Both the position numbers and the translations under genes were made by a program. Positions 7,927 through 15,387 of a stretch of DNA of 24,244 nt are shown here, in pieces. A model generated the notes under the pieces. It did not search any database. It was not told where the DNA came from and worked only from the letters and a program-made list of their open reading frames with translations. Origin of the DNA: Dorea sp. CAG:317 (GTDB taxonomy: Bacteria > Bacillota > Clostridia > Lachnospirales > Lachnospiraceae). The first letter of the stretch is position 1; every line of letters begins with the position of its first letter. The stretch covers positions 122,436 through 146,679 of the forward strand of contig FR892670.1 in assembly GCA_000433535.1 (NCBI GenBank). Direction: 5' to 3'.

Positions 7927-10200
7927 ATGCAGGAAGAAAAGAAAGTGAATCAAGAACATCATCATGAACACCACGATCACGAGGGCTGCGGCTGTGGACA
8001 TGACCATGAACACCACCATCAGGAAAGCTGTGGCTGTGGACATGACCATGAGCATGAACATATATCTCAGGAAGAGAAACATCAGGAAGCTATTCCTGTA
8101 AAAGGGAAGAAAACAGTATATATTCTGGAAAACTTAGGATGTGCCAATTGTGCGGCAAAGATGGAGCGAAAAATCAACGAACTCCCGAATGTTGAGAGGG
8201 CGGTCATTACCTATGCGACCAGGCAGTTAACGGTAGCCGGAGACCAGACAGAAAATCTTCTGCCTGAAATACAAAAGATCTGTTCCGGTATAGAAGAAGA
8301 CGTTGTTGTAGTCCCAAAAGAAGCAGGGACTTCTAAAAAGAGAGAAAGAAGATCTGCTTTTGCAGAGCATAAAAGAAGCTTTCTTCAGATTGGTTTTGGC
8401 GCGGTATTATTTCTTGGGGGAATTTTATTGGAAGGCATAGCGGCAGAAGCGGTGATTCCGTGGTTCTTTGTTGCGGCATATGTAATTTTAGGAATGAAAA
8501 TTGTGGTGAGTGCAGGGAAGAACTTATTAAAAGGTCATGTGTTTGATGAAAATTTCCTTATGAGCGTTGCTACCATTGCTGCTTTTGTCATTGGCGATTT
8601 TGCCGAAGCGGCAGGTGTGATGCTTTTCTATCGGATCGGAGAATTATTTGAAGATATTGCAGTGAGCAGAAGCCGTTCTCAGATTATGGATGCAGTGGAC
8701 TTAAGACCGGAAGTAGTGGGGCGTTTGCATGGTGAAGAAGTTACGATGATTCCGGCAGAGGAGGCAAACATCGGCGATATACTTCTGGTGCGTCCCGGTG
8801 ACCGGATTCCGCTGGATGGAAAGATCATTGATGGAACGAGCCAGCTGGATACCTCGGCGGTGACAGGAGAACCGGTGCCGGTTCGGGTCTATCCGGGAGT
8901 GGAAGTCTACTCCGGTTGTGTCAATACCGGGGGTGTTCTTAAAATTGAAGTACAGAAACCTCTCAGTGAATCGATGGTAAGCCGTATTCTTGATTCTGTG
9001 GAAAATGCAGCTGCAAGTAAACCGAAGATTGACCGCTTTATTACAAAATTTGCCAGAGTGTACACTCCGGTTGTCGTTGCTCTGGCGGTGGCAACAGCGA
9101 TTATTCCGTCTATCTTCACAGGTGATTGGAATCACTGGGTATATACTGCGATTACGTTTCTTGTCATCAGCTGTCCGTGCGCCCTTGTGTTAAGCGTGCC
9201 GCTGGCATTTTTCTCAGGTATCGGCAGTGGTTCTAAAAAAGGAATTCTGTTCAAGGGTGGTGTCGCGATCGAAGCATTGAAGAATATAAAAGCGGTTGTC
9301 ATGGATAAGACCGGCACCATTACAAAAGGTACGTTCGATGTGCAAAGGGTAGTCAGTCTTCATCGGTTGACAGAGAAGCAGATCCTTACAATGGCGGCGG
9401 ACTGTGAGATTGCCTCTACGCATCCGGTAGCTGTAAGCATTGTGGCAGAGGCGAAGAACAGAGGGCTGAAACTGGTAAGACCGGGTGAGGTGGAAGAAAT
9501 TCCGGGAAAAGGAATTCGTGCAGTTTTCCCGGAAGGCACGGTATTGTGTGGTAACAAGAATTTGATGGAGCTTTATCACGTAGATGTGAACAGTTATGAG
9601 AACGAAGACTATGGAACGGAAGTTTTATTGGCTGTCGATGGAAGACTGGAAGGGTATCTGGTTGTAGCGGATGTAATGAAGCCGGAGGCGTCAGGAGCAG
9701 TAGAACAATTGAGAACGCTTGGACTTGTGACTGCAATGCTGACCGGGGATGAGAGAAATAGCGCCGGAGCAATTGCGAAGCTGGCGAAGATTGATGAAGT
9801 GCACGCAGAACTGCTTCCGCAGGATAAGTTGACACACCTTCAGGATATCCGCAGGCAGCATGGCGCGGTATTATTTGTGGGAGACGGAATTAACGATGCG
9901 CCGGTTCTGGCAGGAGCAGACGTGGGAGCGGCAATGGGAAGCGGAGCAGATGCAGCTATTGAGGCGGCAGATGTCGTGTTCATGACTTCCTCTGTGGAAG
10001 CGATTCCGCAATCGATACAAATTGCCAGAAATGTCGGCAGGATTGCAATGCAGAATGTAGTGTTTGCATTGGCTGTAAAATTTCTCGTTATGATTCTCGG
10101 TCTGGCAGGATATGCCAATATGTGGATGGCTGTTTTTGCAGACACCGGGGTGGCAATGCTTTGTGTGCTGAATTCTATTCGGATTTTGTATCGAAAATAA
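7927..10200 (+). CDS. Zn/Cd/Pb-exporting P1B-type ATPase (CadA/ZntA-like) with His/Cys-rich tail
   Basis: A 757-residue P1B-type ATPase predicted to pump Zn2+, Cd2+ or Pb2+ out of the cytoplasm. The N-terminus (residues 11-45) is extremely rich in His, Asp and Glu and carries a duplicated CGCGHDHEH motif. One HMA metal-binding domain follows, with GCANC (Cys72, Cys75). The core has the membrane metal site CPC (Cys416-Pro-Cys418), the phosphorylated Asp460 in DKTGTITKG, the HP motif in STHPVAVS, and GDGINDAP. The last helix contains ADTGVA with Asp739, which together with CPC marks the P1B-2 (Zn/Cd/Pb) class. The promoter and operator upstream and the ArsR-type sensor downstream support metal-induced expression. 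I chose ATG 7927 for its GGAGG site. Which metal is the physiological substrate cannot be decided from sequence. Confidence 0.93.
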   Translation: MQEEKKVNQEHHHEHHDHEGCGCGHDHEHHHQESCGCGHDHEHEHISQEEKHQEAIPVKGKKTVYILENLGCANCAAKMERKINELPNVERAVITYATRQLTVAGDQTENLLPEIQKICSGIEEDVVVVPKEAGTSKKRERRSAFAEHKRSFLQIGFGAVLFLGGILLEGIAAEAVIPWFFVAAYVILGMKIVVSAGKNLLKGHVFDENFLMSVATIAAFVIGDFAEAAGVMLFYRIGELFEDIAVSRSRSQIMDAVDLRPEVVGRLHGEEVTMIPAEEANIGDILLVRPGDRIPLDGKIIDGTSQLDTSAVTGEPVPVRVYPGVEVYSGCVNTGGVLKIEVQKPLSESMVSRILDSVENAAASKPKIDRFITKFARVYTPVVVALAVATAIIPSIFTGDWNHWVYTAITFLVISCPCALVLSVPLAFFSGIGSGSKKGILFKGGVAIEALKNIKAVVMDKTGTITKGTFDVQRVVSLHRLTEKQILTMAADCEIASTHPVAVSIVAEAKNRGLKLVRPGEVEEIPGKGIRAVFPEGTVLCGNKNLMELYHVDVNSYENEDYGTEVLLAVDGRLEGYLVVADVMKPEASGAVEQLRTLGLVTAMLTGDERNSAGAIAKLAKIDEVHAELLPQDKLTHLQDIRRQHGAVLFVGDGINDAPVLAGADVGAAMGSGADAAIEAADVVFMTSSVEAIPQSIQIARNVGRIAMQNVVFALAVKFLVMILGLAGYANMWMAVFADTGVAMLCVLNSIRILYRK

Positions 10201-10260
10201 GACGATATGATGAAAAATCTGAAGAAAAAATTACGAAAATATTAATTTTGGTTGCGTTTG

Positions 10261-10295
10261 TGCCAAATGGTTGAAATGATTTCAGCCATTTGGCA
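10261..10295 (+). promoter_or_regulatory. 35-bp palindrome overlapping a predicted promoter upstream of arsR
   Basis: The outer arms TGCCAAATGG and CCATTTGGCA are perfectly complementary. The inner part TGAAAT-G-ATTTCA continues the symmetry, with a single T/G mismatch at each junction. A possible promoter lies inside it: TTGAAA at 10271-10276, 17 bases, then CATAAT at 10294-10299. There is no T-run after the repeat, so it is a poor terminator. It is most likely an operator for autoregulation of the downstream regulator gene. As RNA it would form a strong hairpin. Confidence 0.6.
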
Positions 10296-10342
10296 TAATT
10301 AACAGATAGACGAATGCTCATAGAATCGAAAGGGAGGAGTCT

Positions 10343-10702
10343 ATGAAAAGAGAAGAAGTAGAATGTTGTGAAGAACTGTTTGTTCATGATCAGAAGGTTC
10401 GGGAAGTGCTGAAAGAGATGCCGGCCGAAGAGACGCTGAAAGAACTTGCAGATTTTTATAAAGTATTTGGAGATGCTACGAGAGTAAAGATTTTATTTGT
10501 GCTTTTACAGGCGGAGATGTGTGTCTGTGATCTTGCAGAGACATTAGGCATGACGCAGTCCGCCATTTCCCATCAGCTTCGGGTGCTGAAGCAGATGAAG
10601 CTGGTAAAAAACCGCAGAGATGGCAAGACGGTATACTATTCGCTGGCAGACGGTCATATACAGAATATCATCAGTCAGGGAATGGAACATATTTTAGAGT
10701 GA
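10343..10702 (+). CDS. ArsR/SmtB-family metal-sensing transcriptional repressor
   Basis: A 119-residue winged-helix repressor, normal length for the family. The DNA-binding region reads CVCDLAETLGMTQSAISHQLRVLKQMKLV, followed by the beta-wing RRDGKTVYYSL. The C-terminal helix holds Asp103, His105, His116 and Glu119. Their spacing is exactly that of the alpha-5 zinc site of SmtB/CzrA (Asp104, His106, His117, Glu120 in SmtB). It also has Cys8, Cys9 and Cys60/Cys62 (CVCDL), which resemble the alpha-3N Cd/Pb site of CadC. It probably represses the promoter at 7772-7800 and perhaps its own, releasing DNA when metal binds. A GGGAGG ribosome-binding site precedes the ATG, and the second P-type ATPase begins 31 bases after the stop. 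Confidence 0.93.
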   Translation: MKREEVECCEELFVHDQKVREVLKEMPAEETLKELADFYKVFGDATRVKILFVLLQAEMCVCDLAETLGMTQSAISHQLRVLKQMKLVKNRRDGKTVYYSLADGHIQNIISQGMEHILE

Positions 10703-10733
10703 TTTACATATAGTTATAAAAAGGAAATAAAGT

Positions 10734-12596
10734 ATGACGACTGAGTTGAAAAAGAGAAGTATTATTTATGGCGCCGGAGTATTTATCTACGTGTGTGCAA
10801 TCGCAACGACTACGCATAATATGATGGGCGACTGGGCAAAGTTCATATGGTTTTTAATCGCATATCTGATTATCGGATACGATGTGTTTCGTGTGCTGTG
10901 CGAGAAATTTTTTCAGAAAAAGTTTTTGACAGAATATACCTTGATCACACTGGCAACAGTTGGAGCTTTTGGAATCGGGAGATATACAGAAGGTGTATTG
11001 GTCATGCTTCTCTTTGAGCTGGGTGTGATATTTGAAGCTTATTCTACAGATAGTGCAAAGCGTTCCATCGAAGAAATGATTGATATCCGTCCGCCGTATG
11101 CGACGAAGAAGTCAGAAGCCGGGGAAGTGAAGGTACAGCCTTCAGAATTGGAAGTGGGCGATCTGATCGTCATAAAACCGGGAGAACGTATTCCGGTGGA
11201 TGCGATTGTGAAGACAGGCTCTTCTATGGTTGATACGAAGGCAGTGACCGGAGAGTCAATGCCGCGCAAAGCAAGAGAGTCCAGCTTTATTTACAGTGGA
11301 TGTATTAATCTTAGCGGTGTGCTGGAAGCAAAGGTTGTAAAAGTATACAATGATTCTACGGTTTCTAAGATTATGGACATGGTAGAAGACGCACAGAAGA
11401 AACAATCTGAGAGCGAGACATTTATTTCGAAGTTTTCAAGAGTCTATACACCGGTGATGTTTTGCTTTGCGCTGTTTGTTATGATCTATCCGCCGCTTAC
11501 TTTTTCCTACGGGAACTGGTCGACATGGGTATATCGCGGTCTGATCTTTTTGATTGCTGCCTGTCCAAGCGGACTTGTCATGTCTGTGCCAATTGCATTT
11601 CTTGGCGGGCTTGCCTCTGCGGCAAGACAGGGAATCGTGATTAAGGGTGCAAATTATCTGGAAGATCTGGCGCAGGCGGACACGTTTGTGTTTGATAAGA
11701 CCGGAACCTTGACAGAAGGCGTATTTACAGTTCGGGAGATTCATCCGGTACAGACCGGGGAAGAGGAATTGCTGGAGATTGCCGCACATGCAGAGAGTTA
11801 TTCAAATCATCCGATTGCGCGTGCGCTTCTGGATGCTTACGGAGAAGCGGTAGAAAAAGATCAGGTCAGTCATGTAAAAGAGCTTCCGGGTTACGGAGTG
11901 ACTGCGGTTTATGACGGGCAGAAAATTCTTGTTGGGAATTATCATCTGTTAGAGAAATATGAGATTCCGATGGACGAGGTTGAATCCACCGGAACCGTAA
12001 TCTATATAGCGGTGGATAAGAAATATGCAGGTTATATTATTATTTCGGATGCGCTTAAGAAGGATGCCAGATGGACGCTGAGATATCTGAAGGAGAAATG
12101 TCAGGGTGTTCTTGTCATGCTGACCGGTGATACAGAAAGTTCTGCTATGGAAACTGCGCAGGAACTGGATATGGACTATGCGTATACGGATCTGTTGCCG
12201 GGAGATAAGCTGGAACAGCTGGAAGATTTCCTTATGGTGCAGGATGCGAGAGAACGTCTTGTATGTGTGGGAGACGGTATCAATGATGCTCCGGTTCTTG
12301 CCAGAGCAGATGTGGGGATTGCGATGGGAGCGCTTGGCTCGGCGGCTGCGATAGAGGCGGCGGATATTGTGCTGATGGAAGATGAATTGTCTAAAATTGT
12401 GGATGCGATCCGCATTTCCAAAGAAACTCTTCGTGTAGTGAATCACAATATTACATTTGCATTAGCAATCAAGTTTATGATATTATTTTTTGCAGTTGTT
12501 GGATATTTCGGAATGTGGGAGGCGATCATTGCAGAAGTTGCAGTTGTGTTTATCGCGATTCTGAATGCGGCAGGAGTAGTAAGATATGTAGCATAG
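10734..12596 (+). CDS. P1B-type ATPase without metal-binding tail, altered CPS metal site
   Basis: A 620-residue P-type ATPase of the heavy-metal group. It has no HMA domain but keeps eight predicted membrane helices, starting with two near residues 10-28 and 34-52. The catalytic machinery looks intact: Asp321 in DKTGTLTEG, the NHPIA HP motif, TGD and GDGINDAP. The membrane metal site is unusual. Where the first ATPase has CPC, this one has Cys277-Pro-Ser279 (AACPSGLVMS). In the last helix the expected ADTG is AEVA, with Glu601 in place of the aspartate. The substrate may therefore differ from Zn/Cd; the known SPC variant (P1B-4, Co/Fe) has the serine in the other position. It is cotranscribed with the arsR gene. 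Its stop codon overlaps the ribosome-binding site of the next gene. Confidence 0.9.
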   Translation: MTTELKKRSIIYGAGVFIYVCAIATTTHNMMGDWAKFIWFLIAYLIIGYDVFRVLCEKFFQKKFLTEYTLITLATVGAFGIGRYTEGVLVMLLFELGVIFEAYSTDSAKRSIEEMIDIRPPYATKKSEAGEVKVQPSELEVGDLIVIKPGERIPVDAIVKTGSSMVDTKAVTGESMPRKARESSFIYSGCINLSGVLEAKVVKVYNDSTVSKIMDMVEDAQKKQSESETFISKFSRVYTPVMFCFALFVMIYPPLTFSYGNWSTWVYRGLIFLIAACPSGLVMSVPIAFLGGLASAARQGIVIKGANYLEDLAQADTFVFDKTGTLTEGVFTVREIHPVQTGEEELLEIAAHAESYSNHPIARALLDAYGEAVEKDQVSHVKELPGYGVTAVYDGQKILVGNYHLLEKYEIPMDEVESTGTVIYIAVDKKYAGYIIISDALKKDARWTLRYLKEKCQGVLVMLTGDTESSAMETAQELDMDYAYTDLLPGDKLEQLEDFLMVQDARERLVCVGDGINDAPVLARADVGIAMGALGSAAAIEAADIVLMEDELSKIVDAIRISKETLRVVNHNITFALAIKFMILFFAVVGYFGMWEAIIAEVAVVFIAILNAAGVVRYVA

Positions 12597-12604
12597 GAGG
12601 ACGT

Positions 12605-13132
12605 ATGAGAAAAGTATGGCGTGTATTTCCAGCAGTGTTGTTGCTGATGATCCTTTTGACTGGTTGTGGGAAGAATCCATATAAAGAAGGAATGGAACAG
12701 CTGGAAGCCGGGCAATATAAAGAAGCAGAAGTGAATTTTAAGAAGGCAGTTGAGAAAGAAAAGAATCTGGCAGATTCCTGCCGCGGACTTGGGATAGCCT
12801 GTTTTGAACAGAAGGATTACGAAGGAGCGCGAAAGGCACTGAAGCAGGCGTTAAAGGAAGGAACAGAAAAGACGGGAACAATCTACAATCTTCTCGGAGC
12901 CTGTGAACTGGAGCTTGGAAATTATGAAGAGGCGTTATCCTGTTATGAGAAGGGGCTGGAAGCTGAGGGAAACAGTAAGGCGCTGAAGCAGGAAATGGAG
13001 TACAATGCGATTGTCGCATGTGAAGGAATGGAAGACTGGGAACAGGCGAAAGAAAGGCTTGCAAAATATACGGACAAATATCCGAAGGATGAAGAAGCGA
13101 AAAAGGAAGCAGAATTTTTAGAGACAAGATAG
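12605..13132 (+). CDS. TPR-repeat lipoprotein
   Basis: A 175-residue secreted lipoprotein. The first 20 residues form a signal peptide with a basic start (MRKVWR), a hydrophobic core and the lipobox LLTGC, so Cys21 would be lipidated and anchor the protein outside the membrane. The rest consists of tetratricopeptide-like helices: AGQYKEAEVNFKKAVE, QKDYEGARKALKQALK, LGNYEEALSCYEKGLE and MEDWEQAKERLAKYTD. These usually mediate protein-protein contacts. I choose ATG 12605 because AGGAGG lies 4 bases before it and it gives a proper signal peptide. An in-frame upstream start at 12515 would lie inside the ATPase gene and add a meaningless 30-residue head. It follows the second P-type ATPase by 8 bases and precedes hflX. 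Its partner is unknown. Confidence 0.85.
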   Translation: MRKVWRVFPAVLLLMILLTGCGKNPYKEGMEQLEAGQYKEAEVNFKKAVEKEKNLADSCRGLGIACFEQKDYEGARKALKQALKEGTEKTGTIYNLLGACELELGNYEEALSCYEKGLEAEGNSKALKQEMEYNAIVACEGMEDWEQAKERLAKYTDKYPKDEEAKKEAEFLETR

Positions 13133-13144
13133 CAGAGGATATGT

Positions 13145-14392
13145 ATGATCGAATTAAAGAAGGAATCAGAGAGAGTACTCCTCGTAGGTGTCGGTCTTCC
13201 GGGGCAGGATGATGTGGAAGATTCTTTGAAGGAATTATCGGAGCTTGCAGCGACAGCAGGAGCTCAGACAGTGGGACAGGTCATTCAGAGCCGGGAGCAG
13301 ATTCATCCCGGAACCTACGTTGGAAAAGGAAAAATAGACGAAATCAAAGACCTGTTGTGGGAGCTGGACGCAACAGGTATTATTTGTGATGATGAGCTTT
13401 CTCCGGTGCAGATGAAGAATCTTCAAGATGAACTGGATGTCAAAGTAATGGACCGTACCTTGGTGATCCTCGATATTTTTGCGGGGAGAGCCTCTACCAG
13501 TGAAGGAAAGATTCAGGTAGAACTTGCGCAGTTAAAATACAGGCAGACAAGACTTACCGGATTTGGTACGGCGCTTTCCAGACTGGGCGGAGGAATCGGA
13601 ACGAGAGGACCGGGAGAGAAGAAGCTTGAGATGGACAGGCGTTTGATCAAGAATCGAATCGCGCAGTTGAATCGGGAATTAAAAGAAGTAAAGCGGCACC
13701 GAGAGGTGACCCGGGAGAGAAGAAGCAAGAATCATGTACCGGTGGCGGCTATCGTAGGATACACAAATGCAGGAAAGTCCACACTCTTAAATGCGTTGAC
13801 AGGAGCGGATATTCTGGCAGAAGATCAGCTTTTTGCAACGCTTGATCCTACAACGCGAAGTTTGAAACTGCCAAAAGGACAGGAAATATTACTGACAGAT
13901 ACAGTAGGTTTTATTAAGAAACTCCCGCATCATTTGATCGAAGCTTTTAAAAGTACGCTGGAAGAAGCGAAGTATGCAGATATAATCCTGCATGTGGTGG
14001 ACACATCCAGCCCTCAGATGGACAGTCAGATGTACACAGTTTATGAAACGCTTCAGAATCTGGGAGTGAAAGATAAACCGATCATTACGGTTTTTAATAA
14101 GCAGGACAGACTGGAAGAGGACAGTGTAATCCGTGATTTCAAGGCGGACTATACAGTGAAAACATCGGCAAAGACGGGAGCCGGACTTATCGAACTTCAA
14201 GAGACGATCGAGGCAGTACTTCGGGAGCAGAAGGTATTTTTAGAGAGGGTATATCCGTACAGTGATGCGGCAAAGCTTCAGCTGATCCGCAAGTACGGAG
14301 AACTGGAAACGGAAGAATACCGGGAAGACGGGATCTTTGTAAGAGCGTATGTACCGGTGCAGGTGTACGCAAAAGTATCGGAACCGATGTGA
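13145..14392 (+). CDS. hflX: GTPase HflX
   Basis: HflX is a ribosome-associated GTPase that splits or rescues stalled and heat-damaged ribosomes. The 415-residue protein has the HflX N-terminal domain (GTYVGKGKIDEIKDL, then DRTLVILDIFAGRASTSEGK) and the glycine-rich linker GGGIGTRGPGEKKLEMDRR. The G domain follows: G1 GYTNAGKSTLLNAL, G3 DTVGFIKKLPHHLIEAFKST, G4 NKQD and G5 SAKTG. A short C-terminal domain ends the protein. Length is usual for Firmicutes. It starts 12 bases after the lipoprotein gene and is probably cotranscribed with it. Confidence 0.96.
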   Translation: MIELKKESERVLLVGVGLPGQDDVEDSLKELSELAATAGAQTVGQVIQSREQIHPGTYVGKGKIDEIKDLLWELDATGIICDDELSPVQMKNLQDELDVKVMDRTLVILDIFAGRASTSEGKIQVELAQLKYRQTRLTGFGTALSRLGGGIGTRGPGEKKLEMDRRLIKNRIAQLNRELKEVKRHREVTRERRSKNHVPVAAIVGYTNAGKSTLLNALTGADILAEDQLFATLDPTTRSLKLPKGQEILLTDTVGFIKKLPHHLIEAFKSTLEEAKYADIILHVVDTSSPQMDSQMYTVYETLQNLGVKDKPIITVFNKQDRLEEDSVIRDFKADYTVKTSAKTGAGLIELQETIEAVLREQKVFLERVYPYSDAAKLQLIRKYGELETEEYREDGIFVRAYVPVQVYAKVSEPM

Positions 14393-14399
14393 TTTTTTC

Positions 14400-14428
14400 T
14401 TGAAATGACGAATCATGCCTGTTATGAT
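14400..14428 (+). promoter_or_regulatory. Predicted promoter of dapF
   Basis: TTGAAA at 14400-14405, a 17-base spacer, and TATGAT at 14423-14428, just after the hflX stop codon. The leader contains a small hairpin, CGGGA (14452-14456) pairing with TCCCG (14462-14466), ending 5 bases before the GGAGG ribosome-binding site (14472-14476) of dapF. Confidence 0.65.
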
Positions 14429-14482
14429 AGTACTAGATGTATATGAATGAACGGGAGAAATTCCCGAAACCGGAGGTAGAAT

Positions 14483-15340
14483 ATGAAAGTTGTATTGGAA
14501 CGTTATCATGGACTCGGAAATGATTATGTAGTATTCGATCCAAATAAAAATGAATTTGAACTTACACCGGAGAATGTGAAGATGATCTGCGACCGTAATG
14601 CAGGTCTTGGTTCTGATGGTGTGTTGGAAGGACCGATTCAGAAAGAAGAAGGCATGTATGTAAAAGTATGGAATCCGGATGGAAGTGAATCGGAGACAAG
14701 TGGCAATGGAGTTCGTATTTTCGCCAAGTATTTGAAGGACGCAGGCTATGTTCAGAAGAAAAACTTTGTTCTGCACACAGGAAATGGTCCGGTAGAAGTT
14801 ACGTTCTTAAATGAGGACGGCAGCAGACTTCGCGTATCTATGGGTAAATTATCTTTCTGGAGTGATGATATTCCGGTGACCGGGGAACGTCGTGAAGTGA
14901 TCAATGAGGATATGGTATTTGGAAGAACTTTATATCCGGTGACTTGTGTCAGCATCGGTAATCCACATTGTGTAATTCCAATGAGAGAGATTTCCAAACC
15001 GCTGGTTACTAAGATCGGAGATTATGCGGAGATTGCAAGATATTTCCCAAATCGTATCAATACACAGATCATGAAAGTAATCGACAAAGAGAATCTCGCC
15101 ATTGAGATCTATGAAAGAGGTGCGGGTTATACACTGGCATCAGGAACCGGAGCGTGTGCGGCAGCAGGTGTTGCTTACAAGCTTGGTATGACGAACAACA
15201 AAGTTGTGGTACATATGCCGGGCGGAGAGCTTCAGGTAGAAGTGGAAGACGACTGGACGGTATATATGACCGGTGATGTGTTCTATGTTGCGAAGCTGAC
15301 ATTGAGCAATGAGTTCATAGAAAAATTAAGAAGCGTATAA
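14483..15340 (+). CDS. dapF: Diaminopimelate epimerase homologue with both catalytic cysteines replaced by serine
   Basis: A 285-residue protein of the DapF fold; the family converts LL- to meso-diaminopimelate for lysine and peptidoglycan synthesis. Family motifs are clear: YHGLGNDYVVFD at the N-terminus, NAGLGSDGV, NPDGSESETSGNGVR, GNPHCV and ERGAGYTLASGTGACAAAG. However, both catalytic cysteines of the family are serine here: Ser73 (TSGNG, usual MCGNG; Cys73 in Haemophilus influenzae) and Ser220 (ASGTG, usual ACGSG/ACGTG; Cys217). The rest of each motif is well kept, so this is not simple decay. It could be a Ser-based variant, an enzyme with altered chemistry, or a non-epimerase. It has its own promoter and GGAGG site. 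I see no lysine-pathway neighbours. Confidence 0.87.
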   Translation: MKVVLERYHGLGNDYVVFDPNKNEFELTPENVKMICDRNAGLGSDGVLEGPIQKEEGMYVKVWNPDGSESETSGNGVRIFAKYLKDAGYVQKKNFVLHTGNGPVEVTFLNEDGSRLRVSMGKLSFWSDDIPVTGERREVINEDMVFGRTLYPVTCVSIGNPHCVIPMREISKPLVTKIGDYAEIARYFPNRINTQIMKVIDKENLAIEIYERGAGYTLASGTGACAAAGVAYKLGMTNNKVVVHMPGGELQVEVEDDWTVYMTGDVFYVAKLTLSNEFIEKLRSV

Positions 15341-15359
15341 GATAGAGATATGATATACT

Positions 15360-15387
15360 AAGGCATAGGAGGGAAATCCTATGCCTT
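15360..15387 (+). promoter_or_regulatory. Hairpin covering the ribosome-binding site and start codon of addB
   Basis: An 11-bp perfect inverted repeat (15360-15370 with 15377-15387) around the loop GGGAAA. The left arm and loop contain the ribosome-binding site AGGAGGG (15367-15373), and the right arm contains the addB start codon ATG (15381-15383). In RNA this would hide both. There is no T-run to make it a good terminator. Confidence 0.75.

Noticed and set aside
10261..10295. Palindrome as a terminator for the first P-type ATPase
   Set aside because: There is no T-run on either side in either direction. The overlap with a promoter-like sequence fits an operator better.
12515..12604. Upstream in-frame start for the TPR lipoprotein
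   Set aside because: It would overlap the end of the P-type ATPase by about 80 bases and place an unrelated, Cys-rich head before a perfect lipoprotein signal peptide. The ATG at 12605 has an AGGAGG site.
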